DNA of 64,000 nt from Hymenobacter sp. YC55 (GTDB lineage Bacteria; Bacteroidota; Bacteroidia; Cytophagales; Hymenobacteraceae), in contig NZ_JARNTX010000012.1 of assembly GCF_029433095.1 (NCBI RefSeq), positions 38,687 through 102,686 of the forward strand, read 5' to 3'. The stretch's first letter is position 1. The number at the start of each line of letters is the position of its first letter. Made by a program: the position numbers and the translations under genes. Of this stretch, positions 1-9,524 are shown piece by piece. Under the pieces are notes generated by a model, which saw only the letters and a program-made list of their open reading frames with translations, was not told where the DNA came from and did no database searches.

Positions 1-1
1 G

Positions 2-1015
2 CAGCTAAAAGCTAGTATTGAGGATGTAGACCGGTTGCGGCCGCACGTGAAAACGCATAAAACGCAGGAAGCCGTGCAACTCACAATGGCGGCCGGTATT
101 CGCAAATTCAAGTGCGCCACCATTGCCGAAGCTGAAATGCTGGCCCTCAGTCACGCGCCCGACGTGCTGCTGGCTTATCAGCCCATTGGGCCCAAAGCGG
201 AGCGTTTTGTGCAGTTGGTCAAGCATTACGCCCACACCAAGTTTTCATGCCTGATTGATAACTACGCCGCGGCCCAGCACCTCAACGCCCTAGCCGCAGT
301 AAGCGAGGTATCCATTCCCGTTTTCATCGACCTGAACGTTGGTATGAACCGGTCGGGCATTGCCCCGGCGGCGGCATTTGCCCTGTACGAGCAGTGCATG
401 CCTCTGCCCAACATCAAGATTGTGGGGTTGCACGCCTACGATGGTCACCTTCGCGACGAGGACATAACTGTGCGCACCGAGCGTTGCCACCAAGCTTTTG
501 CACCAGTTGAGGCACTGGCCACCCAACTACGAGCCGTTGGCTTAGACCCTATTATAGTGGCGGGTGGAAGCCCCACATTTCCTATTCATGCCACCCGCCA
601 AGGTGTTGAATGCAGCCCCGGAACGTTTATTTACTGGGACGGTGGCTACGGGAAAACCTGTGAGGAACAGTCGTTTCTGCCCGCAGCGCTGGTGTTGAGC
701 CGAGTTATTTCCCTGCCCGATGCTACCAAGTTGTGCGTGGATCTGGGTCATAAATCCATTGCCGCGGAAAGTCCGCTAGATAAGCGTGTCACCTTTCTGA
801 ATGCTCCGGAACTACAAGCAATTAGTCAGAGTGAAGAGCACTTGGTGTTGGAAGCCGGATCCAATCACGGGTACAAAGTAGGCGACGTGCTTTACGGTCT
901 GCCCCATCATATTTGTCCTACCGTTGCTTTATACGAGCGGGCCATTATCATTGAGAACCAGGAGCTAACCGGCGAGTGGAAAACCATTGCGCGCGACCGT
1001 AAAATCAAGTTCTAG
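2..1015 (+). CDS. D-threonine aldolase / D-serine dehydratase-like PLP enzyme, 5' end cut by window
   Basis: A fold-type III PLP enzyme related to D-threonine aldolase and D-serine dehydratase, which cleave or deaminate D-3-hydroxy amino acids. The reading frame is open to the first base of the window, so the true start lies upstream; 337 residues are visible. The motif RPHVKTHK sits at visible residues 13-20, with the expected PLP lysine at 17. The C-terminal end has PHHICPTV, the His/Cys metal-binding pair of this family (about residues 302-305). The dipeptidase gene starts 3 bases after the stop, so the two are probably co-transcribed and may act together on D-amino-acid compounds. Aldolase and dehydratase cannot be told apart from the sequence alone. 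Confidence 0.85.
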   Translation, partial: QLKASIEDVDRLRPHVKTHKTQEAVQLTMAAGIRKFKCATIAEAEMLALSHAPDVLLAYQPIGPKAERFVQLVKHYAHTKFSCLIDNYAAAQHLNALAAVSEVSIPVFIDLNVGMNRSGIAPAAAFALYEQCMPLPNIKIVGLHAYDGHLRDEDITVRTERCHQAFAPVEALATQLRAVGLDPIIVAGGSPTFPIHATRQGVECSPGTFIYWDGGYGKTCEEQSFLPAALVLSRVISLPDATKLCVDLGHKSIAAESPLDKRVTFLNAPELQAISQSEEHLVLEAGSNHGYKVGDVLYGLPHHICPTVALYERAIIIENQELTGEWKTIARDRKIKF

Positions 1016-1018
1016 CGT

Positions 1019-2089
1019 ATGCTGATAGTAGATGCCCATCTGGATTTGAGCATGAACGCGCTGGAATGGAACCGGGATTTAACCCAACCCGTGGCAGCCA
1101 TAAATGCCCGAGAAGCCGGCTTGACCGATAAGCCCGACCGAGGAAAGGCAGTGGTAAGCCTGCCCGAACTGCGCAAGGGCAACATTGGGCTGGTAGTTGC
1201 CACGCAAATTGCCCGCTTCGTTGCGCCCGACAATGCCCTGCCGGGTTGGCACTCGCCGGCGCAGGCTTGGGCCCAAACGCAAGGCCAACTTGCGTGGTAC
1301 CAAGCCATGGAAGCATCCGGGGAAATGGTGCAGATAAACAATCGCGCCACCTTGGAACAGCACGTAGCGCGTTGGTCCGACGACACGCCCACCGAACACA
1401 AGCCTATTGGCTACATCTTGAGTCTGGAAGGTGCCGATTCCTTGATAACCGTAGCCCACCTGGAGCAGGCATATAGCAACGGACTGCGGGCCGTAGGCCC
1501 CGCGCACTACGGTCCCGGCCGCTACGCGCAAGGCACCGATGCCACCGGTTTCATGGGGCCGGCGGGTCACGAGTTGCTGAAGGAAATGGAACGCCTGAAC
1601 ATCATTCTCGACGCAACTCATTTGTGTGATGACAGCTTCTGGGAAGCCCTCGACCATTTCAATGGCCCCGTATGGGCGAGCCACAACAACTGCCGGGCGC
1701 TGGTGAATCACAATCGCCAATACAGCGACGAGCAGATTAAAGCCCTGATAGCGCGCGGCGCGGTGATAGGGGGCGCTTTGGATGCGTGGATGATGGTACC
1801 CGGCTGGGTGAGGGGCGTATCAACTCCGCAAAGCTTGAACTGTAACCTGGAAGTGCTGGTCGATCATATCGATCATATCTGCCAGTTAGCCGGCAACACG
1901 CTGCACGTTGGCATGGGTACCGATCTGGACGGCGCCTTCGGCCGCGAGCAATGTCCCTACGACTTGGAGACCATTGCCGATCTGCAAACTATACCAACAC
2001 TGCTAGCCAAACGAGGCTACACCACGCCGGACATCGAGAATATGATGCACGGCAACTGGCTGCGCTTCTTACGAAATGTGTGGCAATAG
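1019..2089 (+). CDS. membrane dipeptidase family protein (peptidase M19)
   Basis: A 356-residue zinc dipeptidase of the renal/membrane dipeptidase family (M19), which typically cleaves dipeptides, often with a D-residue at the C-terminal side. The metal ligands are visible in order: the N-terminal HLD (His7, Asp9), Glu138 in SLEGAD, His201 in DATH, and His222 in SHNNCRAL. GTDLDGAFG near the C-terminus is the conserved substrate-side loop. No signal peptide is seen, so it is probably cytoplasmic. The start is the ATG 3 bases after the stop of the upstream aldolase-like gene. That pairing suggests release of a D-amino acid from a dipeptide followed by its breakdown; this is inference from context. 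Confidence 0.9.
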   Translation: MLIVDAHLDLSMNALEWNRDLTQPVAAINAREAGLTDKPDRGKAVVSLPELRKGNIGLVVATQIARFVAPDNALPGWHSPAQAWAQTQGQLAWYQAMEASGEMVQINNRATLEQHVARWSDDTPTEHKPIGYILSLEGADSLITVAHLEQAYSNGLRAVGPAHYGPGRYAQGTDATGFMGPAGHELLKEMERLNIILDATHLCDDSFWEALDHFNGPVWASHNNCRALVNHNRQYSDEQIKALIARGAVIGGALDAWMMVPGWVRGVSTPQSLNCNLEVLVDHIDHICQLAGNTLHVGMGTDLDGAFGREQCPYDLETIADLQTIPTLLAKRGYTTPDIENMMHGNWLRFLRNVWQ

Positions 2090-2132
2090 ATAAGAGAAAT
2101 TCATCTGTTACCTCGCTAACTAAGCCGCGCGT

Positions 2133-2341
2133 TTAGCGCATCATGAGCCGCTTAGTCGCCTCTCCCTCCTTGGTTTGCACGCGCACCGAATAGGCACCGG
2201 CTGCCAGTGGCCCGATTATCACATCGGAATGAGGAGCCTACCACACCTCTCCCGCACGACTTGACCAGTATGTTGAGTACACATACTACCCTGATGGGAT
2301 ATGTAACCCGAGTCGAGGTTACCGTCGCCGTCTACATCACC
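2133..2341 (-). pseudogene. relic of a secreted protein with type IX secretion C-terminal sorting domain
   Basis: Read on the minus strand, 2133-2220 encodes a short segment ending in GAYSVRVQTKEGEATK then RLMMR and a TAA stop, the classic end of a type A type IX secretion sorting domain. Further upstream on the same strand, 2303-2341 reads GDVDGDGNLDSGY, a calcium-loop motif typical of FG-GAP or dockerin-like repeats. The two pieces are in different frames with stop codons between them, and no intact open frame joins them, so the gene is decayed. The original product was probably an exported adhesin or glycan-active protein. No other gene is seen in 2090-2542. Confidence 0.6.
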
Positions 2342-2542
2342 ACCTTGAGGCTAAGCGGACTGTTGCCTACCTCAAGTTGTTGTTCGGGTCGGCATATTCA
2401 ATACACTAACGAAAATGAGGGTGTAGGCTTGCCAGCGTTAGTAAGAATGAACCAAAGGCGGACGCGAGAAACAGGGCCAAGTAAAAGACGCCGCAATACG
2501 GAGTAAGGTCAGGCAAGAAATTGCCGTGTATCGGCTGTATTA

Positions 2543-3840
2543 CTATTGCCCAGGTTTGATAGCCTGGTACTTACCGCTCAAGTGCAACAAACTGAACAGG
2601 TATAGAAGACCGTCGTAGTACGGGTCAAAGTAGGCATCCTCGTAGGGCGCTAGCTTGGCGTTCCAGAGGGCGTGCACAAAAGCTAGGTTTTGGTCTTGCC
2701 GCATAAGCGAGGCCGATGCGCTGGTAGCCACTAGCCCCAGCGAGTGTCGCAACTTTTTGACGTCGCCAGCAGGCAGAATGAAATCGGGCCGCGAGCCATC
2801 TACATTGAATTGGTCCTCGAATGTATTTAGGCCCTTGCCGCGCAGAAACCCCTGAAAACGCCGCGCATATTGCTCCTGCCAAGCTTTGTCCTTGCCGAAC
2901 CACACATAGTCCATGGCAATGTTCATGGGTACCCGCCACGAATCGTAGCGAAAAGCTGGCGGCGCCCACTTGGTGGCGTGGGGCTTCCCACTGAACTCGG
3001 TGTAATCGTAGTTGAGGCCGGTAGGGGCGGCGCAGGCGCGGTGCAGAAACGCGCGCGACGTATCGGCGCACGCCCGGTAAAACTGCTCGTGCCCATCCTT
3101 GGCGTAAGTGGCCCACACCTCCAGAAAAGCAGGCAGGTGATATGAGGGGTCGGTCCAGGTGTACATATCCCCAACCGGCACAAAGGATATTTGCTTGTGC
3201 TCTGTGTTTATCAGGTTGTATACGTCGCCAGTGCTATCTTTTTTCCATGAGGCATCCAGTATCCGGCGGGCCTCTTGGTAGTAATTGATGCCGGTGTTAT
3301 TGCCCAGCGGTTGGACGCAAATAGCAGGCTCGTAACAAAATACAGCTCCCCATCGGAAGCAGGTCCTTCCGAATTGAGCTTCATCGTAGTAGTGCTGTAA
3401 CTCCAGGCGAAGTAGCCTTCCAATGGGCCGCTCTGATGCTGCAAGTTCTTCTTCGACCAGCGCCAGAGACGGTCAAACACTTCCTTCTTGTTGAGCTGCA
3501 CGGCCACCATCATCCCGTACGACATGCCTTCGGTGCGAGCATCGTGGTTTTTCACGTCCGACACGTAGGCCATCGAGTCACCCACTTCGAAGTACACCTT
3601 ATTAGGTCCTTCAAACACGTCGTGGTAGGCTTTCGCGACTTTCTTATCGATATCGGCTTGGCTGTAGCCGGCTTCCCGGAGCAGATTGGGGTACTTGCCC
3701 GTGTAAAAAGCCCCTTTTTGGCTAGCAGTCGCCTGTTTACGCTGACTTTGTGCTGTTACGCTTGTCAGGCCGACAGGCACCAGGCAAAGCAGCAAGACAA
3801 CGCGCTTGCCCTGCTGCAAAAGTCTAGTAAAGAAATTCAT
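2543..3840 (-). pseudogene. GH8 reducing-end xylose-releasing exo-oligoxylanase, single-base frameshift
   Basis: A glycoside hydrolase family 8 enzyme of the Rex type, which removes xylose from the reducing end of xylo-oligosaccharides. The N-terminus has a signal peptide (about residues 1-31, cleaved near VTAQ). The proposed general acid is Glu104 in RTEGMSYGMM, with Asp163 in ASDGE; the C-terminal part carries RYDSWRVPMN, which holds the base. The frame breaks at the GGG run at 3303-3305, where one G appears to be missing: after SNRW the downstream frame continues GNNTGINYYQEARR through to the stop at 2543. Restoring one base gives 432 residues, a normal family length. Every other residue looks conserved, so this is a recent mutation or a sequencing error. 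It is the last gene of the hydrolase cluster. Confidence 0.8.
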
Positions 3841-3963
3841 ACGTTAACAAGGTGGGCGTTCTGGTTGGCGCTCTGCGCTACTTAAGTGATGCGAGAACGG
3901 ATTAAGGCAGAGTAAACAGAAAGTCGGCGCGGGTGTGAAGCGCGCCGACTTCTGATTAACCTC

Positions 3964-6645
3964 TTAGTCAAGCTTCACTTGGGTTCCGGTCAGGGTCAGA
4001 TCGGTTTTCAGCACCTTGCCGGCCGACACATCGGCGGCCAGCGGCTGACTACCGCCCACAAATACCTGCACTTGCTCGGGAAGCTCGACCCGCTGGGCCT
4101 GCTCATTGAGGCGTGAGAGCTGCCGTGGCGTGAGCGTAAACTCCACTGTTTGCTTGGCGCCCGGCGCGAGGTTGAGGCGGCGAAATCCTTGCAGGGCGTG
4201 GCGCACCCCGCGGCTCGCGGCGCCCGGATGCCGCACGTAGAGTTGCGCCACCTCGTCGCCGGCCCGCTGACCGGTGTTTTGCACTTCCACGCTAACCTTA
4301 ATCGGCTGGCCGGTTACCGTCTTCGACAGCACTTTCAAGTTGTTGTATCTGAAGGTGGTGTAGCTCAGGCCGTGACCAAACGGGAAGAGTGGCTCCCCGG
4401 TAAAGTAACGATACGTGCGGCCCGCCATGCTGTAGTTGTCGAAGGCCGGCAGTTGGCTTTCCGACTTGTAGAACGTAACTGGCAGACGGCCAGCCGGGTT
4501 ATAGTCGCCGAACAGCACATCAGCTAGGGCAGTGCCGGTGGCTTGTCCGCCGTACCAGCTGTTAACGATGGCCGGCAGGTTTTGCGCTTCCCAAGGGCAA
4601 CCAAGCGCGCTGCCCGTCATCATCACGAATACCACCGGCTTGCCGGTGCTGTGCAGCACTTTTAGCAACTCAGTCTGCACCTTGGGCAACGCAATGCTGG
4701 TCCGGTCGCCGCCGCTGAAGCCTTCCACGTTCACTTTCATTTCTTCACCTTCGAGCCGGGGCGAAATGCCGCCTACAAATACCAGCGCGTCGGCATCCTT
4801 TACCTGCGCCCTAATGGTGGCCGCATTCATGGGCACTACGTGGGCGCCGCTAAACTTAAGAATGGTGCGGCTTGTGGCCTGGAAGTATTCGATTTTCAGG
4901 TTTAGCTTCTGGCCGGCCTGTACTTTCATCGTGTGCTGGGTGGTCGAAACGCCGCGGCTTTTCCAGTTGTCGAGCACCAGCTTGTCGTCAACAAACAGCC
5001 GGTAGCCGTCGTCGCCGGTTAGTTGGAAAGCCATTTCCTCGGTCTTGGTCGGCGTGAACGTGGTCTGGTAGCGGGCCGACACATTCTCGGACGGCAGGCC
5101 CGGCACAATTTCTTGCTTGACGTTGGCTAGGTACCGGTCCAACCCTGCTTCTTGCTGCGTAGCTACCGGCTGGCCTTCCAGATTAGTGCCTTTGAAGTAT
5201 TCGGCTTTGAAGCCTGACTTGCCTCCGTACGTTAAGTTCTGGTTGATGTCGAAAGATTCGTAGACAGTGTTGCTGGCGTAATCGACGCCCTGAATGTAGC
5301 TCACTTGCGTGCCAGGACCCACCTTGGCCCGAATGCCTTCCAGCGGCGTCACGTTGTTGGTTGGGAAGCCGTTGTAGTTGCCGAGCTGCACGGCGTCGTT
5401 GTCGGCGTTAGGACCGAGTACCACAATCTTTTTTAGGTTTTTGCGCAGCGGCAGTGTGTTCTTCTCGTTTTTGAGCAGCACCACAGATTCGCGGGCCATT
5501 TTCAGGGCGTGGGCTTGGTGCGGCTGGCTTTCCACCACGCTCATCGGAATCTGGGCGTATTTCACCCGCTCCACGGGGTCGAACATACCTAGCTGAAAGC
5601 GGATTTTGTAGAGCCGCTTCACCGACACATCGAGTTGCTGCTCGGTTATGAGCCCTTTTTGTACCGATTCGAGCAAGGAGTTATAAGTAAACAGCTTGCC
5701 GGTGGCGCACTCGATGTCGGTGCCGTGCAGTACGGCGTTGGCCGCTGCCGTGGCCGCGTCGGGGTCGGTTTTGTGGTGCTGCCAGAAGTCGTTTAGGCCG
5801 TCGCAGTCGGAGGTGACGTAGCCTTGGAACTGCCATTTCTTGTAGAGAATGTCGTTCATGAGCTTGTCGCTGCCGCAGCAGGGCTGGCCGGCATAGGCGT
5901 TGTAGGCACACATCACCCCGGCCACTTTGGCGTCCACAATCAGGTCGCGGAAAGCGGGCAGGTAGGTGTCCCACAAGTCATAGTCACTGATTTGGGCGTT
6001 GAACTCGTGGCGCGACGGCTCGGGTCCGCTGTGCACGGCAAAGTGCTTGGCGCAGGCCGTAATCTTGAGATACTTTGGATCGTCGCCCTGAAAGCCTTTC
6101 ACTAGCGCAGAACCGAGTTGCCCGGTCAGATACGGGTCTTCGCCGTAGGTTTCCTGTCCTCGGCCCCAGCGCGGGTCACGGAAGATGTTGATGTTGGGAG
6201 TCCAAAACGTTAGGCCTTGGTAGATGCCCCGCTCGCCGCGCCGCGCGTATTCGTGGTGCACGGCCCGCGCTTCGTCGGAGGTGATGGTGGCCATGCGCAA
6301 CATGGCATCCTGGTCGAAGGTAGCGGCCATGCCAATGGCCTGCGGAAACACCGTGGTTTTCAAACTGGTACGAGCCACACCGTGTAGGGCCTCATTCCAC
6401 CAGTTGTAAGCCGGAATCCCGAGCCGATCAATGGCCGGCGAGGCGTTGAGCATCTGCGAAACCTTTTCGGGCAGCGTCAGCCGGCCCACCAAATCATTGA
6501 CGCGCTGGTCGATGGGCAGATCAGGGTTCTGAAAAGGGAGTTGTTCGGTTATGCCCAGCTGGGTGGCCACTGGGTGGTTGCTTGCGAATTGAGCGCCCGT
6601 GAATGTGAGCAGCAGCAAGCCAAGTAAAGGTTTAAGTGGTTTCAT
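3964..6645 (-). CDS. GH3 beta-xylosidase-like glycosidase with inserted PA14 domain
   Basis: A secreted 893-residue family 3 glycoside hydrolase, most like the beta-xylosidase branch that trims xylose from xylo-oligosaccharides. A signal peptide covers about residues 1-22. The (beta/alpha)8 domain contains KHF (200-202) and TSDCDGL, with Asp280 as the expected nucleophile. A PA14 carbohydrate-binding domain (about 490-635, starting GFKAEYFKG) interrupts the second catalytic domain, as in many beta-xylosidases and beta-glucosidases. A fibronectin-III-like domain closes the protein (about 790-860). It lies 123 bases upstream of the GH8 gene and downstream of GH51, all on the same strand, which supports a xylan role over glucan. 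Confidence 0.9.
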   Translation of the reverse strand: MKPLKPLLGLLLLTFTGAQFASNHPVATQLGITEQLPFQNPDLPIDQRVNDLVGRLTLPEKVSQMLNASPAIDRLGIPAYNWWNEALHGVARTSLKTTVFPQAIGMAATFDQDAMLRMATITSDEARAVHHEYARRGERGIYQGLTFWTPNINIFRDPRWGRGQETYGEDPYLTGQLGSALVKGFQGDDPKYLKITACAKHFAVHSGPEPSRHEFNAQISDYDLWDTYLPAFRDLIVDAKVAGVMCAYNAYAGQPCCGSDKLMNDILYKKWQFQGYVTSDCDGLNDFWQHHKTDPDAATAAANAVLHGTDIECATGKLFTYNSLLESVQKGLITEQQLDVSVKRLYKIRFQLGMFDPVERVKYAQIPMSVVESQPHQAHALKMARESVVLLKNEKNTLPLRKNLKKIVVLGPNADNDAVQLGNYNGFPTNNVTPLEGIRAKVGPGTQVSYIQGVDYASNTVYESFDINQNLTYGGKSGFKAEYFKGTNLEGQPVATQQEAGLDRYLANVKQEIVPGLPSENVSARYQTTFTPTKTEEMAFQLTGDDGYRLFVDDKLVLDNWKSRGVSTTQHTMKVQAGQKLNLKIEYFQATSRTILKFSGAHVVPMNAATIRAQVKDADALVFVGGISPRLEGEEMKVNVEGFSGGDRTSIALPKVQTELLKVLHSTGKPVVFVMMTGSALGCPWEAQNLPAIVNSWYGGQATGTALADVLFGDYNPAGRLPVTFYKSESQLPAFDNYSMAGRTYRYFTGEPLFPFGHGLSYTTFRYNNLKVLSKTVTGQPIKVSVEVQNTGQRAGDEVAQLYVRHPGAASRGVRHALQGFRRLNLAPGAKQTVEFTLTPRQLSRLNEQAQRVELPEQVQVFVGGSQPLAADVSAGKVLKTDLTLTGTQVKLD

Positions 6646-6891
6646 AAAGATGGAAAAGTGGGAGAGCGTCTTTTACAGGTCGTTGGTGTTGTGGTCATAT
6701 GGAAGCACAACATGCCGTCACCGTCGCTTCAAGTAACTGGGCTCAGCAGCTTGGTGGGTAGTAACCTCGGCTGCCGAGCACCGTCTGATTTTCAGTTTTG
6801 CAAGAGCCTTTTCGGGCTAGCTTAAGCAGCTGGAAAGCACTAGTCCTTAGCTAGTCACTAGCTTTTCAAGCAGTGTGCCCGAGGCAATAAC

Positions 6892-8523
6892 CTATTTCAG
6901 CTCCAGCACTACCACCGACTGAGGGGGCAGCTCTACAGCTAGATTGCCGCCGCGCTTCTTAGCCCCGCCGAAGCTGGCAAGCTTCACCTTGTTCGGATTC
7001 TCGAACGTATTGTAATCGTTGACTTTAGAAGAGGTCAGAATGCGCCCCGAAACGGTTTTCCAATTCACGCCAGCTAGAGTCGTTTCCAGCTTCAGCGTCT
7101 TCTTGGTATCCAGATTTACCAGCGAGATATGCACTGCGCCGCTGGCATCCTTCGAGGCCGAGGCGTTGAGAGCGGGCAGCTTCTGGCCGTCTAGTTCGTA
7201 CTCGGGGCTGGTGAATTGTAAGGGCAAGTACTGCGCATCCTGGTGCACCTGATAAAGGTCGAAGACGTGGTAGGTGGGTGTGAGCAGCACCTTCTCTTTA
7301 TTGGTGAGCACCAAGGCTTGCAGCACGTTCACGGCCTGGGCCAGGTTGGCCCCACGCACCCGGTCGCAGTGGTTGTTGAAGATGTTGAGCGTGGTGCCCG
7401 CTACCAAGGCGTCGCGCAACGAGTTTTGCTGGTACAGAAAGCCAGGATTGGTGCCAGGCTCCACATCGGTCCACACACCCCACTCGTCCACGAGCAAGGC
7501 CACCTTCTTGTCTTTGTCGTACTTGTCCATGATGGCGGCGTGCTTGGCTACCACCGCGTCCATTTTCAGGCAGTTCTTCATGGTGTTGAAGTACTCCTGC
7601 TCCGTAAAGCCGGTGGCTTTGCCCTTGCTGCCCGTCCAGCTGCCCGTGGGCAGTGTGTATTGGTGCAGCGTAAGGCCCCACATTTGGTTGAGCGGAATGT
7701 TCTTCATGCACGTCTCAGTCCAGTGCGCATCGTCGCCGTTGGCTCCGCTCACAATTTTCTTGAGCGGGGGCGAAGCTGGGTAGCTGTGGGCAAAAGTGGC
7801 GTAGCGCTTGTACACGTCGGTGTAGTATTCGGCCGTCATGTTGCCGCCGCAGCCCCAGCTCTCGTTGCCGATGCCCCACCAGCTGACCTTGTAAGGTTCA
7901 GCTTGCCCATTTTTCCGGCGCTCCAGCACCAGAGGCGTGTCGTCGTTGGAATTGAGGTACTCCATCCAGCCAGCCATTTCCTGCACGGTGCCGCTGCCCA
8001 CGTTGGCCGCCAGATAGGGCTCAGTGTTAAGCAGCTTACACAGCTCTAAAAACTCGTGGGTTCCGAAGCTGTTGTCTTCCAGGTTGTTGCCCCACCACAT
8101 GTTCAGCATTTTGGGCCGCTGAGCCGTAGGGCCTATGCCGTCGCGCCAATGGTAGGTATCGGCGAAGCAACCACCAGGCCAGCGTAGGTTCGGCACCTTA
8201 ATCTTGCGCAGCGCCTCCACAATATCCATTCGAATCCGGCCTTGCTTGGGTACGTTCAGCTGCTCATCAACCCAGAAACCGTCATAGATGCAGCGGCCCA
8301 AGTGTTCAGCAAAATGCCCGTAGATGTGTTTGCTGATAACTTGTTTGGGGTCGCCAGCTTGTACGGTTACGGGTATCGTCTGTGCTGATACTGTGGACGA
8401 AGCCCCATAACCGAGACCTATGCCAACCGCGGCTGCTAGCTTTGCAAACGTTTGCCGGTGCAAAAAAGGCATCTTGAAAGCGGCCGAAGTCGCTAGTGTT
8501 CGTGTGAAGTTTAGGCTGATCAT
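6892..8523 (-). CDS. GH51 alpha-L-arabinofuranosidase
   Basis: A 543-residue family 51 arabinofuranosidase that removes arabinose side chains from arabinoxylan or arabinan. The acid/base Glu221 lies in WWGIGNESWG and the nucleophile Glu347 in LLVDEWGVW; LRWPGGCFADTYHW (113-126) is another family hallmark. An internal ATG at 8472 (residue 18) opens a cleaner signal peptide ending near TVSAQ and may be the real start. The gene heads the run GH51-GH3-GH8 on the minus strand; gaps of 246 and 123 bases leave open whether they share one transcript. Together they would debranch and trim arabinoxylan oligosaccharides. Confidence 0.92.
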   Translation of the reverse strand: MISLNFTRTLATSAAFKMPFLHRQTFAKLAAAVGIGLGYGASSTVSAQTIPVTVQAGDPKQVISKHIYGHFAEHLGRCIYDGFWVDEQLNVPKQGRIRMDIVEALRKIKVPNLRWPGGCFADTYHWRDGIGPTAQRPKMLNMWWGNNLEDNSFGTHEFLELCKLLNTEPYLAANVGSGTVQEMAGWMEYLNSNDDTPLVLERRKNGQAEPYKVSWWGIGNESWGCGGNMTAEYYTDVYKRYATFAHSYPASPPLKKIVSGANGDDAHWTETCMKNIPLNQMWGLTLHQYTLPTGSWTGSKGKATGFTEQEYFNTMKNCLKMDAVVAKHAAIMDKYDKDKKVALLVDEWGVWTDVEPGTNPGFLYQQNSLRDALVAGTTLNIFNNHCDRVRGANLAQAVNVLQALVLTNKEKVLLTPTYHVFDLYQVHQDAQYLPLQFTSPEYELDGQKLPALNASASKDASGAVHISLVNLDTKKTLKLETTLAGVNWKTVSGRILTSSKVNDYNTFENPNKVKLASFGGAKKRGGNLAVELPPQSVVVLELK

Positions 8524-8897
8524 TCAGGATGGGGAATTCTTATTTATGAAATGGTTAGAGGTCAAATTCAACTTGCAGCATTCCGGAGGGTAACCATTAG
8601 CAGAAAAGTAATCGAGCTAAGCAAACAATCGATTGACTTGCTTGGCAACGCACCTACTACATAATGCTGGCCCTCGTGGTTAAGGCTACACTAGCTTCAA
8701 CCACCTCGCTGACGAAAGCTTAGGCGGGTCGTAAAATAGCAGCTATTCGGGAAAAAGTTGTTTTTCAGAATAGCGGTTGAATTAAACTATGAAATCCGAC
8801 AGAGCAGACTACAGGCTTGAATTGCCCACTTCAACAAACGTATTCTGTCGGTGCCGGCGGCTACGAAGCCTAGCTCTTTGGTATTGCGCTTGACAAT
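8524..8897. other. non-coding gap between GH51 and DUF1349 genes
   Basis: 374 bases without a credible gene on either strand. It should hold the promoter of the GH51 gene (minus strand). A short palindrome CAATCGATTG is present, but no recognisable riboswitch, operator series or terminator was found. Confidence 0.5.
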
Positions 8898-9524
8898 TTA
8901 TTTGGTGACAGGAGGCTTGCTGATAGAAAAGTCCTCGAATTCGACCGGAAAGCCCTTGCCATCGGGGGCGGCGCACATAAGGCCAATCTGCACTTTTTTA
9001 CCCGGTGTGGGGGGGAAGTAAGCTAGGCGTAGCATCCGAAAATCCTTGTTATCGAAAGAGTACTGGATTTCCACATAGTCGCCCTTGCGCAACAAGGTGA
9101 GCCACACGGCGGCCGGACTGTCTTGCCGCGGCACCACCGACCAGTCGGATACCTCACGCGTAACAACAGCGCTTACGTTCTGGACCCCTTTGACGTACTC
9201 GATACCGGTTTTGATCCAGTTTTTCTCGTCCAAGCGGATCATGAGTCCAGCTTGGTCGTAGAGGTCTTGGTAGTGTCCTACTACCTTCACTTTCGCCACA
9301 AAATCACCTTCGTGTTCTTGGTAGAGAAAGTGCCCATTGTCGCGGATGAAGCCGTAATGCGTGACCCGCCAAAAATCAGTACCGCCGTCAACTTGCACCT
9401 GCACCTTGGAGGCGGTGATAGTAGCTTTTTTCGGGGCATTCAACCAGCGCATGGCAGGCAGGGACTGCGCCGAAACCGAGAAAGCGCCTAGGGCTAAGAC
9501 AGCGGAAAGCAAAAGGACTTGCAT
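8898..9524 (-). CDS. secreted DUF1349 concanavalin-A-like protein
   Basis: A 208-residue exported protein of the DUF1349 family (concanavalin-A-like fold, named after yeast REE1-like proteins). The start at 9524 gives a clear signal peptide (about 1-19, ending FSVSAQ); the longer frame upstream has no family residues. The core has typical stretches such as DQAGLMIRLDEKNWIKTG and FSISKPPVTK at the end. Proteins of this family often occur next to, or fused to, GH43 and other plant-polysaccharide enzymes and are thought to bind glycans, but no reaction is established. Its position beside the GH51-GH3-GH8 genes suggests a hemicellulose-related role. Confidence 0.8.
   Translation of the reverse strand: MQVLLLSAVLALGAFSVSAQSLPAMRWLNAPKKATITASKVQVQVDGGTDFWRVTHYGFIRDNGHFLYQEHEGDFVAKVKVVGHYQDLYDQAGLMIRLDEKNWIKTGIEYVKGVQNVSAVVTREVSDWSVVPRQDSPAAVWLTLLRKGDYVEIQYSFDNKDFRMLRLAYFPPTPGKKVQIGLMCAAPDGKGFPVEFEDFSISKPPVTK

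Noticed and set aside
2207..2506. Plus-strand frame in the 2.1-2.5 kb gap
   Set aside because: Antisense to the type IX secretion relic; composition is not protein-like.
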